Positions 44,611 through 52,585 are shown, counted from the stretch's first letter. The stretch: DNA of 64,000 nucleotides from Microbacterium lacus (GCF_039531105.1 NZ_BAAAPK010000001.1:930001-994000), one strand, 5' to 3'. A program made the numbers and translations. The notes: generated by a model not told the origin, from the sequence alone.

Positions 44611-44790
44611 CCCCTCTCGACATGGTGGGTTTCCCCCCGAGATGGTGGGTTTCCTCCCGAGATGGTGGGAGCCACCTCGGTGCAAGTTCAACAATCTCGC
44701 GGCGGAACCCACCATCTCGGCGGGAGACCCACCATCTCGGCGGGAGACCCACCATCTCGGCGGGAGACCCACCACCTCGGCGGGAGCAGC
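44611..44790. repeat. Second 20-bp-period repeat array that flips strand
   Basis: Nine 20-nt steps. Units at 44611, 44631, 44651 are of the CCCGAGATGGTGGGT orientation. Two degenerate steps follow at 44671 and 44691. Units at 44711, 44731, 44751 (identical, ACCATCTCGGCGGGAGACCC) and 44771 are in the opposite orientation. Same unit, period and head-to-head layout as at 7845-7984. It lies between the HNH start and the end of the GNAT gene. Confidence 0.85.
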
Positions 44791-44815
44791 GGGGCGCGGG
44801 CGGCGGGCGGCAGCC

Positions 44816-45520
44816 TCAGGCGGGCGTGCGCACGAAGGAGAACGTCGTGTGCCGGCGCAGCGCGAAGCCGAGGCGCTCGTACACCGCGATCGCGCCCACG
44901 TTCGTCGCCGCGGCGTGCAGCATCGCCCGATCGCCGCGCTCCTGAATGTGGAACGCCACGTCCAGCACCAGGCGCGAGGCGAGTCCCCGGCCGCGGTGCT
45001 CGGCATCCGTCGCCACCGCACTGATCTCGGTCCAGCCCTCGGGATGCAGTCGCTCGCCCGCCATCGCCACCAGCCGACCCTCGTGCCGGATGCCGATGTA
45101 GCGCCCCAGTTCGTGCGTCCGGGGCCGGAACGGGCCGGGCTGGTTGCGCTCGACGAGCGCCAGCATCTCCGGCACGTCGTCCACTCCGAGCTCGATCGCC
45201 TCCTCGAACGGCCGCGGCGCGAGCGCCGGGGTCTCCACGAGCTGAACACCGTCGCCGCGCCCCAGAATCTCCCAGCCCTCGGGCGGCAGCTCATCGGTGC
45301 TCGAGAGACCGATCTCGGCCGCGGGTCCGACGAGCTGGGCCAGCGCGTCCCACACCCGGGGGTCCTCCCACGTGCGCACGGCGACGAAGGGGGCGACATC
45401 GGCGGGGTACTGGCGGACCAGGTCGTCACCTATCGCGAACTGCGCGTGCGGACCGGCGAGCGAGTGCCATGCCGGGTTGTCCAGCACGGCATCCTGCTGC
45501 CTCCAAAGGGTCTGGGTCAT
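44816..45520 (-). CDS. GNAT family acetyltransferase
   Basis: The 234-residue protein has its GNAT core in the C-terminal half: EISAVATDAEHRGRGLASRLV (acetyl-CoA loop) and AMLHAAATNVGAIAVYERLGF, the FR47-like pattern. The N-terminal half is a degenerate second GNAT-like domain. GAAGGA before ATG 45520. Met content is normal, so I do not count it in the sulfur-poor set. Substrate unknown. Confidence 0.85.
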   Translation of the reverse strand: MTQTLWRQQDAVLDNPAWHSLAGPHAQFAIGDDLVRQYPADVAPFVAVRTWEDPRVWDALAQLVGPAAEIGLSSTDELPPEGWEILGRGDGVQLVETPALAPRPFEEAIELGVDDVPEMLALVERNQPGPFRPRTHELGRYIGIRHEGRLVAMAGERLHPEGWTEISAVATDAEHRGRGLASRLVLDVAFHIQERGDRAMLHAAATNVGAIAVYERLGFALRRHTTFSFVRTPA

Positions 45521-45564
45521 TCGTGAAGTCCTTCGTCAGCGTTCTGCGTGGTACGAGAGTGTCA

Positions 45565-45601
45565 GTTCGTGTCGGCTCGGATTCGTCGAGGCGACACGAA
45601 C
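45565..45601. promoter_or_regulatory. Inverted repeat GTTCGTGTCG ... CGACACGAAC
   Basis: Perfect 10-bp arms at 45565-45574 and 45592-45601 with a 17-nt loop, in the divergent gap between the GNAT gene and the AhpD-like gene. It could be an operator or an RNA hairpin; no -35/-10 pair can be fixed. Confidence 0.5.
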
Positions 45602-45735
45602 CGACACATCTCGAAGCGCAACCGCGGTCGCGCCCAGGGTGTTCCGCTTCCGCGTCTTTGTGTGTCATCGCCGCACAGTGTCATGCGCCGCGCATGGCAT
45701 CGTCGAAAGTCCGACCGGCATGACAGGAGAGCACG

Positions 45736-46089
45736 ATGGCCGACTACTTCGACCGCGAGAACGACCGCACTTATACGCGCGTCTACAAGAGCGAGACGCC
45801 CGACATCCTGCAGGCGTTCGCGCAGTTCGACGATGCCGTGTTCGCCGGGGAGGGCCGGGAGATCCCGTTGAAGTACCGGGAGCTCATCGCGGTCGCCGTC
45901 GGCATCAGCACGCAGTGCGTCTACTGCATCGACGGCCACACCCAGCGCGCGATCAAGGCCGGTGCGACGCAGGCCGAGCTCGCCGAGGCGGCGTGGGTCT
46001 CGACCGCGATCCGCGCCGGCGGCGGCTTCGCGCACGGCCGCCTCGCGTTCAAGTTCGGCGACCAGAGCGCGGTGGCCCACCAGCACTGA
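45736..46089 (+). CDS. Carboxymuconolactone decarboxylase / AhpD-like protein
   Basis: The 117-residue protein has the AhpD-like core with the redox pair STQCVYCIDGHTQRA followed by AGATQAELAEAAWVS. CxxC plus the downstream His is the peroxidase-type active site; such proteins often accompany flavin monooxygenases and may remove peroxides made by uncoupled flavin. It has no internal Met, and its only two Cys are the functional pair. AGGAG before ATG 45736. It opens block B. Confidence 0.88.
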   Translation: MADYFDRENDRTYTRVYKSETPDILQAFAQFDDAVFAGEGREIPLKYRELIAVAVGISTQCVYCIDGHTQRAIKAGATQAELAEAAWVSTAIRAGGGFAHGRLAFKFGDQSAVAHQH

Positions 46090-46100
46090 GGACCGATCGT

Positions 46101-46140
46101 GTGACGTCGGGTGACGCGGGGTGACGTCGGGTGACGGGCG
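46101..46140. promoter_or_regulatory. 10-bp-phased GTGACG array, block B promoter
   Basis: Four consecutive 10-nt units: GTGACGTCGG, GTGACGCGGG, GTGACGTCGG, GTGACGGGCG at 46101, 46111, 46121, 46131. It lies 78-117 nt before the first monooxygenase gene. Same motif and period as at 34984-35023. Confidence 0.75.
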
Positions 46141-46217
46141 CGGGGCCGCAGTCATGTCGCACCTGCCAGCGTGAACGGGCCGTGACAGACGCGGCCGCAT
46201 CACGAATCGGAGAGCCC

Positions 46218-47273
46218 ATGACGAGCGAGCGGATGCTGGTCCCCCGAGCCGGATTCATCCTGGCCGGCACCCACCCCGAGGACGACCCGCGCGCAGGACT
46301 CGAGCAGACCCTGCGCCTGTTCTCGTTCGCCGAGGATCTCGGGTACGACGTGGCCGGCATCCGTCAACGACACCTCGAGCGGGGGATCTCCTCCGCGCTG
46401 CCGTTCCTCGCCGCGGCGACGCAGCGGACGCGGTCGATCCGGCTCGAGACCGGCGTCGTGCCCCTGGGCTACGAGACGCCGTTCCGCCTCGCCGAGGACT
46501 TCGGCACGGTCGACGCCCTCTCGGGAGGGCGGGTCAACGTCGGCATCAGCAGCTCCGCGCCGCACGGCGATCTGCTCGCGGGGCTCGGGCGCGGCGACGC
46601 GCCGGTCGATGCGTACGCGCTCATCGAGCGGTTCCTGGAAGCGCTCGAAGGGCATCCGCTCGCGAGCGAACCGCTGCAGACGCCGTACGGCCCGCAGATC
46701 CCGCGCATCGAGCCGCATATCCCGGGCCTGCGCGACCGCGTGTGGCTCGGCGGCGGATCGGAGCGCTCCGTGCGCTGGGCCGCACGGCACGGACTCAAGC
46801 TCCTGCTCGGCAACCTGAGCGACGCGGGCGGCCACGACCGGTTCGAGCCGGCGCAGCGCGCGCACCTGGACGCGTACTACTCCGAGTTCGTCGGGAGCGG
46901 CATCCCCACGGTCGGTGTGGAACGGGTGATCGTGCCGACCACGACCGCGACCGCGCCGCAGCGCGAGCACTACCGCGCGTACGCCGAGGCGCGCGACGCC
47001 CGGACCGCCGCCCCGGCGGAGATCGGCCCGCGTCGCGTCGTGTTCCAGCGCGATCTCGTGGGCACCGCCGCGCAGATCATCGAGCGCCTCGGCGAGGACC
47101 CGTCGATCGACGGCCGCACCGAGCTCCGCGTCGCGCTGCCGTACGGCTTCGCCGAAGACGAATACCGGCAGATCCTCTTCGACATCCGTCACGCCGTGCT
47201 GCCCGCGCTCGGCTGGACGCCCGCGTCCGAACGCGGCGCCGCGTCGTTGATTACCGCGGATGACCGCGCATGA
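46218..47273 (+). CDS. Luciferase-like flavin-dependent monooxygenase 1 (block B)
   Basis: The 351-residue protein is a bacterial-luciferase-fold enzyme: RLFSFAEDLGYDVAGIRQRHLE, RLETGVVPLGYETPFRLAEDFGTVDALSGGRVNVGIS and VWLGGGSERSVRWAARHGLKLL. Not closely related to the duplicated LLM pair; nearer to the general luciferase-like group with alkanesulfonate monooxygenase relatives. One Met (residue 6) besides the start, no Cys. ATG 46218 follows a weak GGAGAG. Likely FMNH2- and O2-dependent. Confidence 0.85.
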   Translation: MTSERMLVPRAGFILAGTHPEDDPRAGLEQTLRLFSFAEDLGYDVAGIRQRHLERGISSALPFLAAATQRTRSIRLETGVVPLGYETPFRLAEDFGTVDALSGGRVNVGISSSAPHGDLLAGLGRGDAPVDAYALIERFLEALEGHPLASEPLQTPYGPQIPRIEPHIPGLRDRVWLGGGSERSVRWAARHGLKLLLGNLSDAGGHDRFEPAQRAHLDAYYSEFVGSGIPTVGVERVIVPTTTATAPQREHYRAYAEARDARTAAPAEIGPRRVVFQRDLVGTAAQIIERLGEDPSIDGRTELRVALPYGFAEDEYRQILFDIRHAVLPALGWTPASERGAASLITADDRA

Positions 47274-47289
47274 CCCCTCTTGACGGCGC
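47250..47289. promoter_or_regulatory. 10-bp-phased (A/T)TGACC/G array before the second LLM gene
   Basis: Units ATTACCGCGG (47250), ATGACCGCGC (47260), ATGACCCCTC (47270), TTGACGGCGC (47280) repeat every 10 nt. The first units overlap the 3' end of the upstream gene, including its stop codon. Position is 85-124 nt before ATG 47374. Confidence 0.55.
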
Positions 47290-47373
47290 CACGCGCGACG
47301 GGCGCGGGATGCCGCGAGGCTGGCGACAGCGGACAGACGGGCTCCGCGACCTGAGTGAGGAACGGGAGACTCC

Positions 47374-48570
47374 ATGACCACCACCGATCGACTGCGTCTG
47401 GGCGTGGCGCTCGAAGGCGCCGGCTGGCACCCCGCCGCGTGGCGCGAAGAGTCTTCGCGCCCGACGGAGCTGTTCACACCGAACTACTGGGCCGATCTGG
47501 TGCGACGAGCGGATGCCGCCGGCATCGACTTCGCCACGATCGAGGACTCGTTCGCCGTGCAGTCCGGCTCGCCGTTCGGTGCCGACGACCGCACGGACGA
47601 GGTGCGTGGCCGGCTGGACGCGCTGCTGATCGCCTCGCGCGTCGCCCCGGTGACCCGCCGGATCGGGCTGATCCCCACGGTGACCACGACCCACACCGAG
47701 CCCTTCCACATCTCCACCGGGATCGCCACTCTGGACTACACCAGCCTCGGCCGCGCCGGATGGCAGCCGAAGGTGTCGCCGCGCGCCGACGAGGCGCGGC
47801 ACTTCGGACGCCGCGACATCCCCGAGTTCACCGACCGAGAAGACCCTCGGCTGTGGGAGATCGCCGCCGAGCTGTTCGCCGAGGCGGAGGACGTCGTCGA
47901 AGCGGTGCGCCGGCTCTGGGACAGCTGGGAGGACGACGCGGAGATCCGCGACGTCGCGACCGACCGATTCCTGGATGCCGACAAGCTGCACACCGTCGAC
48001 TTCGAGCGACGCTCCTTCCGTGTGCGCGGTCCGTCGATCACGCCGCGACCGCCCCAGGGGCAGCCCGTGATCGCCGCGCTCGCGCACGCCGAGATCCCGT
48101 ACCGCTTCGCCGCGGCATCCGCGGACGTCGTCTTCGTCACCCCGCAGGACATCGCCGGTGCGACCGCGATCCTCGATGAGGTCCGCCGTGCGGAGCGCGA
48201 CGTCGCTCGAACCGGGGAGCCGCTCCGGGTGTTCGCCGACCTGGTCGTGTTCCTGGACGCCGACGAACCGGCATCCGATCGCCTCGAGCGACTCGATGCC
48301 CTCGGCCGGCCGCTCTCCTCGGACGCCCGCATCTTCGCCGGGTCGGCCGCACAGCTCGCCGACGAGATCGCCGCGCTCGGCGAGCTCGGCTACGCGGGGG
48401 TGCGGCTGCGCCCCGGCGTCGCGACCGACGACCTGCCCCGTATCGCCGACGACCTGGTGCCCGAACTGCGCCGACGTGACCTGCTGGCCGGAGACGGAGG
48501 ATCCCTGCGCGGCGTCCTCGGCCTGCCGACCTCCGTCCCCAACCGCTACGCGCCGGCGCTCGCCGGCTGA
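47374..48570 (+). CDS. Luciferase-like flavin-dependent monooxygenase 2 (block B)
   Basis: The 398-residue LLM-class protein is the same length as and paralogous to 33661-34857: GVALEGAGWHPAAWREESS, LIPTVTTTHTEPFHISTGIATLDYTSLGRAG split by the FMN barrel, and ITPRPPQGQPVIAALAHAEI. GGGAG before ATG 47374. No internal Met and no Cys. Followed 18 nt later by the NtaA-type paralogue, the same order as in block A. Confidence 0.88.
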   Translation: MTTTDRLRLGVALEGAGWHPAAWREESSRPTELFTPNYWADLVRRADAAGIDFATIEDSFAVQSGSPFGADDRTDEVRGRLDALLIASRVAPVTRRIGLIPTVTTTHTEPFHISTGIATLDYTSLGRAGWQPKVSPRADEARHFGRRDIPEFTDREDPRLWEIAAELFAEAEDVVEAVRRLWDSWEDDAEIRDVATDRFLDADKLHTVDFERRSFRVRGPSITPRPPQGQPVIAALAHAEIPYRFAAASADVVFVTPQDIAGATAILDEVRRAERDVARTGEPLRVFADLVVFLDADEPASDRLERLDALGRPLSSDARIFAGSAAQLADEIAALGELGYAGVRLRPGVATDDLPRIADDLVPELRRRDLLAGDGGSLRGVLGLPTSVPNRYAPALAG

Positions 48571-48588
48571 CCCACTCAGGAGCAGACG

Positions 48589-49959
48589 ATGAGCACGAGA
48601 GCACGCAAGCAGATCATCCTCGCCGCCTACGTCGGCGGTGTGAACGAGCACACCGCCTGGGAGCACCCCGACGCGGGCAGTCAGATCGCTTTCGACACGT
48701 TCCGCCAGGTCGCCCAGACCGCCGAGCGCGGGCGGTTCGACTACTTCTTCCTCGCGGAGGGCCTCGCGCTGCGCGAACGCGCCGGCCGTGTGTTCGAGCA
48801 CGACATCGCCGGGCGTCCGGACACGCTCGCGGTGCTCGCCTCCCTCGCCGCGGTGACCGACCACATCGGTCTGATCGGAACGCTGAGCTCGACCTTCAAC
48901 GAGCCGTACGAGCTTGCCCGGCAGCTCGCGAGCCTGGACCACCTCTCCGGCGGTCGCGCGGGCTGGAACGTCGTGACGAGCTGGGACGCCTTCACCGGGC
49001 AGAACTTCCGGCGCGGCGGGTTCCTCACGCGTGAGGAGCGCTACACCCGGGCCGAGGAGTTCGTGCGCACGGTGCAGGAGCTGTGGGACTCGTGGGCGGA
49101 GGACGCGATCGTCGCCGACAAGCAGAGCGGGCGCTTCCTGGCCGACGACACGGTCGGGCGCTTCTCCCACGCCGGTGCGCAGTTCGACATCGAGGGCCGG
49201 TTCACGGTGCCGCGGAGTCCCCAGGGGCGCCCGGTCCTCGTGCAGGCGGGGATCTCGCCGCAGGGCCGGGACTTCGCGGCCGCGAACTCCGATCTGATCT
49301 TCTCGCCGTTCTCGCGTCAGCCCGAGGCGCAGGAGTTCTACGCCGACGTCAAGTCGCGGGCGCGGAGCTTCGGGCGCAACCCCGACGACCTCAAGATCAT
49401 CCCCGGCGCCGGCTTCGTGCTCGGCGATTCGCGGGCGGATGCCGAGGAGAAGGCCCGGCACATCCTCGAGCAGCAGCTCAGCGACAAGGCCGTGCAGGTC
49501 CAGTTCGAGCAGCTGTGGAACCGCGATCTGTCGGCGTACGACATCGACGGGCCGCTGCCGAGCATCGACCCGGATCCCGAGGCCCCGCCCATCATCCAGG
49601 GGAAGGCCTTCATCTACCAGGACCGCTTCGAGACCGTGCGGCGCTGGCGTGCTCTGGCGGAGGAGAAGGGCCTCAGCATCCGCGGTGTCGCCGCCGAGGT
49701 GTCGGCGCGCGCCGACTTCATCGGGACGCCCGAGCAGGTCGCCGATGCGCTTGACGCGTTCATCCAGAACGACGGCGCCGACGGGGTCGTCCTCGGCGGG
49801 CACGTCACGCCTGGCGGCATCGACGAGTTCGTCGACAAGGTCGTGCCCCTCCTGCAGGAGCGCGGATCGCTGCGCACCGAGTACACGGGCTCGACGCTGC
49901 GCGAGAACCTCGGCCTGCCCGTCCCCGAGCGTCGCGGCGCGCTCGCCGCGACGGTGTGA
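48589..49959 (+). CDS. NtaA/SnaA/DszA family FMN-dependent monooxygenase (block B)
   Basis: The 456-residue enzyme is paralogous to 32297-33664: AAYVGGVNEHTAWEHP, RGRFDYFFLAEGLAL, STFNEPYELARQLASLDHLS, GRAGWNVVTSWDAF and SPQGRPVLVQAGISPQGRDFA. Related characterised enzymes oxidise nitrilotriacetate, dibenzothiophene sulfone and S-substituted N-acetyl-cysteines. The nearby acetyltransferase and amino-acid transporter favour the last type. No internal Met and no Cys. AGGAG before ATG 48589. Confidence 0.9.
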   Translation: MSTRARKQIILAAYVGGVNEHTAWEHPDAGSQIAFDTFRQVAQTAERGRFDYFFLAEGLALRERAGRVFEHDIAGRPDTLAVLASLAAVTDHIGLIGTLSSTFNEPYELARQLASLDHLSGGRAGWNVVTSWDAFTGQNFRRGGFLTREERYTRAEEFVRTVQELWDSWAEDAIVADKQSGRFLADDTVGRFSHAGAQFDIEGRFTVPRSPQGRPVLVQAGISPQGRDFAAANSDLIFSPFSRQPEAQEFYADVKSRARSFGRNPDDLKIIPGAGFVLGDSRADAEEKARHILEQQLSDKAVQVQFEQLWNRDLSAYDIDGPLPSIDPDPEAPPIIQGKAFIYQDRFETVRRWRALAEEKGLSIRGVAAEVSARADFIGTPEQVADALDAFIQNDGADGVVLGGHVTPGGIDEFVDKVVPLLQERGSLRTEYTGSTLRENLGLPVPERRGALAATV

Positions 49960-49969
49960 GGGGGCGATC

Positions 49970-50806
49970 ATGACCGACACGCTCAGCACGGCGACGATCG
50001 ACCGGGCGGACTTCGGCCGCGGCTGGGAGGCCTGGCATCGTGAACATGAGGCCCGCCGGGCGGACCCGCACGGCTTCCTCGCGATCACCGGCCTGCACTG
50101 GCTCACCGCCGCGCCGCAACTCATCCCCGGCGTTCCGGGCGCGTGGTCCACGGGCCCGGAGGGCCCGGTGGTGGCCCTCACCGACGACGATGTGCTGACC
50201 TTCGACGGTGAGGTGCTGCGCGGCATCCATACGTTCGGGGAGATCCCCGAGCGCGGGGGACTCACGGTCGCCTACGACGGCGGTGTGGCCGAAGTGGCCA
50301 AGCGCGGCGGGCACGACATCGTCCGTCCCCGCAGGCCGGATCACCCGTTCCTCGCCGCGTACGACGGTACGCCGGTCTATGCGCCTCACCCGCAGTGGCG
50401 TGTTCCGGCGCGTTTCGTCGAGTATGCGACGCCGCGTCGCACCGAAGTCGGTGCCGCGGTGGACGGGCTGACGCACGTTTACGAGTCGCCCGGGTACGTG
50501 GAGTTCACGCTGCGGGGGGAGACCCACCGGCTCATCGCGTTCGAGGGATACGCGCCGGGCGAGCTCGTCGTGCTGTTCACCGACGAGACGAGCGGGCGGA
50601 CCACCTACGCCGCGAATCGGACGGTCGGCGTGCCGGCCCCGGACGCCGACGGCGGGACGGTGATCGACTTCACGCGCGCCGTCAACCTTCCCTGCGCCTA
50701 CACCGACTTCGCGACCTGCCCCCTCCCGCCGGCCGGGAACCACCTGCCGATCGCCGTGGAAGCGGGGGAGAAGACGCCGCTCGCGCGGGTGCACGCCACC
50801 CTCTGA
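49970..50806 (+). CDS. DUF1684 domain protein
   Basis: The 278-residue protein matches DUF1684: WHREHEARRADPHGFLAITGLHWL at the start, FVEYATPRR and, near the end, INLPCAYTDFATCPLPPAGNHLP-type NLPCAYTDFATCPLPPAGN with two Cys and likely His/Asn ligands. Function is unknown. It sits 10 nt after the NtaA-type gene with GAGGGGG upstream, so it is part of the operon. No internal Met. No signal peptide. Confidence 0.82.
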   Translation: MTDTLSTATIDRADFGRGWEAWHREHEARRADPHGFLAITGLHWLTAAPQLIPGVPGAWSTGPEGPVVALTDDDVLTFDGEVLRGIHTFGEIPERGGLTVAYDGGVAEVAKRGGHDIVRPRRPDHPFLAAYDGTPVYAPHPQWRVPARFVEYATPRRTEVGAAVDGLTHVYESPGYVEFTLRGETHRLIAFEGYAPGELVVLFTDETSGRTTYAANRTVGVPAPDADGGTVIDFTRAVNLPCAYTDFATCPLPPAGNHLPIAVEAGEKTPLARVHATL

Positions 50807-50809
50807 CGA

Positions 50810-50855
50810 GGGGTGCCACCTCGTTACGCGGTGTTGCTCGCCCCGCGGGCACCCC
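50810..50855 (+). terminator. Inverted repeat after the DUF1684 gene
   Basis: GGGGTGCC (50810-50817) and GGCACCCC (50848-50855) are perfect arms just after the stop. It may attenuate transcription between DUF1684 and the GNAT gene, which has its own promoter-like box. Confidence 0.45.
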
Positions 50856-50868
50856 GGCGCCGCCCGCT

Positions 50869-50874
50869 GATACT
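50869..50874 (+). promoter_or_regulatory. -10-like box GATACT before the GNAT gene
   Basis: GATACT ends exactly 6 nt before the ATG at 50881, the leaderless spacing seen elsewhere in the window. Confidence 0.4.
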
Positions 50875-50880
50875 GGAACC

Positions 50881-51426
50881 ATGTCGGGTGCAGACGCGCC
50901 GGCGGTCCCCTCCGCGGAGTGGCTCGTCGAGCAGGTGGAGTGGACCGATCCGCGTGCGCACGCGCTGCGTGACGCGATGGACGCCGAGATCGGACCCCGG
51001 TACGCGGGCAGGCTCGACGACGTGCCGCAGGACGTCGCGGAACGGATCGGGGCGGCGCTGTCCGTCGCGCCGGAGACGATCGTCGCGACGGTGATCGTGA
51101 CGAATGCCGAGGGCGAAGCCGTCGGTCACGCCGCGCTCCGCGACCTCGGCGCGGAATTCGCGGGGTCGCTCGAGGTCAAGCGGGTGTACGTCGCTCCGGA
51201 CGCCCGGGGCAGCGGCGTGAGCCGTCTGCTGATGGCGGAACTCGAGCGGATCGCCGCCGACCTCGGCGCGCAGCGGCTGATCCTGCAGACCGGAGACCGC
51301 CAGCCCGAAGCCGTCGCCCTGTACGAGCGGATCGGCTACACGCGCATCCCGATCTATCCGCCGTACCTCGAGATCGCCTTCTCGCAGTGCTTCGAGAAGC
51401 CGGTCGCCCGGAGGGCCGCCGCATGA
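50881..51426 (+). CDS. GNAT family N-acetyltransferase (block B)
   Basis: The 181-residue protein has the GNAT signature: LEVKRVYVAPDARGSGVSRLLM (acetyl-CoA loop) and LQTGDRQPEAVALYERIGY. In Bacillus, organosulfur operons (ytm/yxe types) pair an NtaA-family monooxygenase with an acetyltransferase that N-acetylates S-substituted cysteines before oxidation; that role is plausible here but is inferred from context. Two internal Met, one Cys. The stop overlaps the oxidase start (ATGA). Confidence 0.85.
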   Translation: MSGADAPAVPSAEWLVEQVEWTDPRAHALRDAMDAEIGPRYAGRLDDVPQDVAERIGAALSVAPETIVATVIVTNAEGEAVGHAALRDLGAEFAGSLEVKRVYVAPDARGSGVSRLLMAELERIAADLGAQRLILQTGDRQPEAVALYERIGYTRIPIYPPYLEIAFSQCFEKPVARRAAA

Positions 51427-52526
51427 GCGACACCGCCGAGGTGGTCGTCGTCGGCGGCGGTGCGATGGGGGCGGCATCCGCGTGGCAGCTCGCCCGCCGC
51501 GGCGTCGACGTCACGCTCCTCGAGCAGTTCGAGCCGGGCCACCGGCACGGCGCGTCGCACGGCGCGTCCCGCAACTTCAATCTCAGCTACGAGGATCCGG
51601 GGCTCCTGGCCTGGCTGCATGAAGCCGACGGGCTGTGGCAGGAGCTCGAGGCCGAGACCGGTTCCGAGCTGCTGACCCGCACCGGGATCATCAACCACGG
51701 TCCGGGCCGCGACCAGAACCGTGCCGTGCAGGCGCTGCGGGACGGCGGCTTCGACGTCGAGCATCTGGACGCGCGCGAGGCGGCCGATCGCTGGCCCGGC
51801 TTCCGCTTCGCCGGTCCGGTCTTCCACACCCCGCAGGCGGGCCGTCTGCACGCAGACCGGGCCGTCGCGGCGCTCGGCTCGGCGGCGGCGGTGCGCGGCG
51901 CGCGGATCCGCCATCAGACGGCGGTGCTGGACGGGTCGGCCGGCGACGACGGCGTCCGGGTGCGCGTGCGGACCGCGGACGGGAGCGAGGATACGATCCG
52001 CGCACGACGCGCGATCATCACGGCCGGGGCATGGACGACGGATGTCCTCACCGCGCTCGGCATCGAGGCGTCCCTGCCGCCGCTGCGAGTCACGCAGGAG
52101 CAGCCGGCGTTCTTCGCGCCGCGCGACGGGTCGACCGCGTGGCCGGGATTCAACCACACCCCTGCGGCCGACGATGCCGCCACCGCGTGGTTCCCGAGCG
52201 GTGTGTACGGCATGGGCTCGCCGGGGGAGGGCATCAAGGCCGGCTGGCACGGGGTCGGACCCGAGACCCACCCCGATCGCCGCACCTACGTTCCCGACCC
52301 AGGCCTGTCGGACGCGATCGTCCGGTACGCGCGGGAGTGGCTCCCGGGGGTGGATTCCGCCGCGTTCTCCGAGATCACGTGCACGTACACCTCGACCCCG
52401 GACTCCGCGTTCGTCCTGGAGCGGATCGGACCGGTCGCCCTCGGCGCCGGCTTCTCGGGTCACGGGTTCAAGTTCACGCCGGTGATCGGTCGCGTGCTGG
52501 CGGACTTGGTCGTCGACCCGCGCTGA
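51423..52526 (+). CDS. FAD-dependent amine oxidase, sarcosine/N-methyl-amino-acid oxidase type
   Basis: The 367-residue flavoprotein has the DAO/MSOX plan: VVVGGGAMGAASAWQLARRG, RHGASHGASRNFNLSYE, and the C-terminal GAGFSGHGFKFTPVIGRVLADL. The cysteine in EITCTYTSTPDSAFV sits where monomeric sarcosine oxidase holds its covalent FAD. It oxidises a secondary or primary amine to an imine, releasing peroxide. Coupled to the acetyltransferase. Two internal Met; the only Cys is the flavin-linking one. Confidence 0.88.
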   Translation: MSDTAEVVVVGGGAMGAASAWQLARRGVDVTLLEQFEPGHRHGASHGASRNFNLSYEDPGLLAWLHEADGLWQELEAETGSELLTRTGIINHGPGRDQNRAVQALRDGGFDVEHLDAREAADRWPGFRFAGPVFHTPQAGRLHADRAVAALGSAAAVRGARIRHQTAVLDGSAGDDGVRVRVRTADGSEDTIRARRAIITAGAWTTDVLTALGIEASLPPLRVTQEQPAFFAPRDGSTAWPGFNHTPAADDAATAWFPSGVYGMGSPGEGIKAGWHGVGPETHPDRRTYVPDPGLSDAIVRYAREWLPGVDSAAFSEITCTYTSTPDSAFVLERIGPVALGAGFSGHGFKFTPVIGRVLADLVVDPR

Positions 52527-52540
52527 TCAGGCGCCGCGCG

Positions 52541-52585
52541 GCGAAAGGGACGGGATCCGATCGAATCGGATCCCGCCCCTTTCGC
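52541..52585. terminator. Strong bidirectional terminator
   Basis: GCGAAAGGG-a-CGGGATCCGAT then a 3-nt loop and ATCGGATCCCG-c-CCCTTTCGC form a stem of about 20 bp. It lies between the convergent oxidase and ABC binding-protein genes. Confidence 0.9.

Noticed and set aside
44611..44790. Possible CRISPR array
   Set aside because: Units follow each other every 20 nt without spacers, are imperfect, and reverse orientation; no cas genes are present.
45721..46140. GTGACG repeats as a coding or minisatellite artefact
   Set aside because: The repeats lie in non-coding DNA, recur at two other promoters with the same period, and are not exact copies as recent slippage would give, so I keep them as a regulatory candidate.
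47251..50265. A 1004-residue open frame on the minus strand opposite the block B monooxygenases
   Set aside because: It is antisense to three clear flavin-enzyme genes, has a low-complexity Arg/Gly/Val/Glu composition and no motif; long antisense frames are common at 70% GC.
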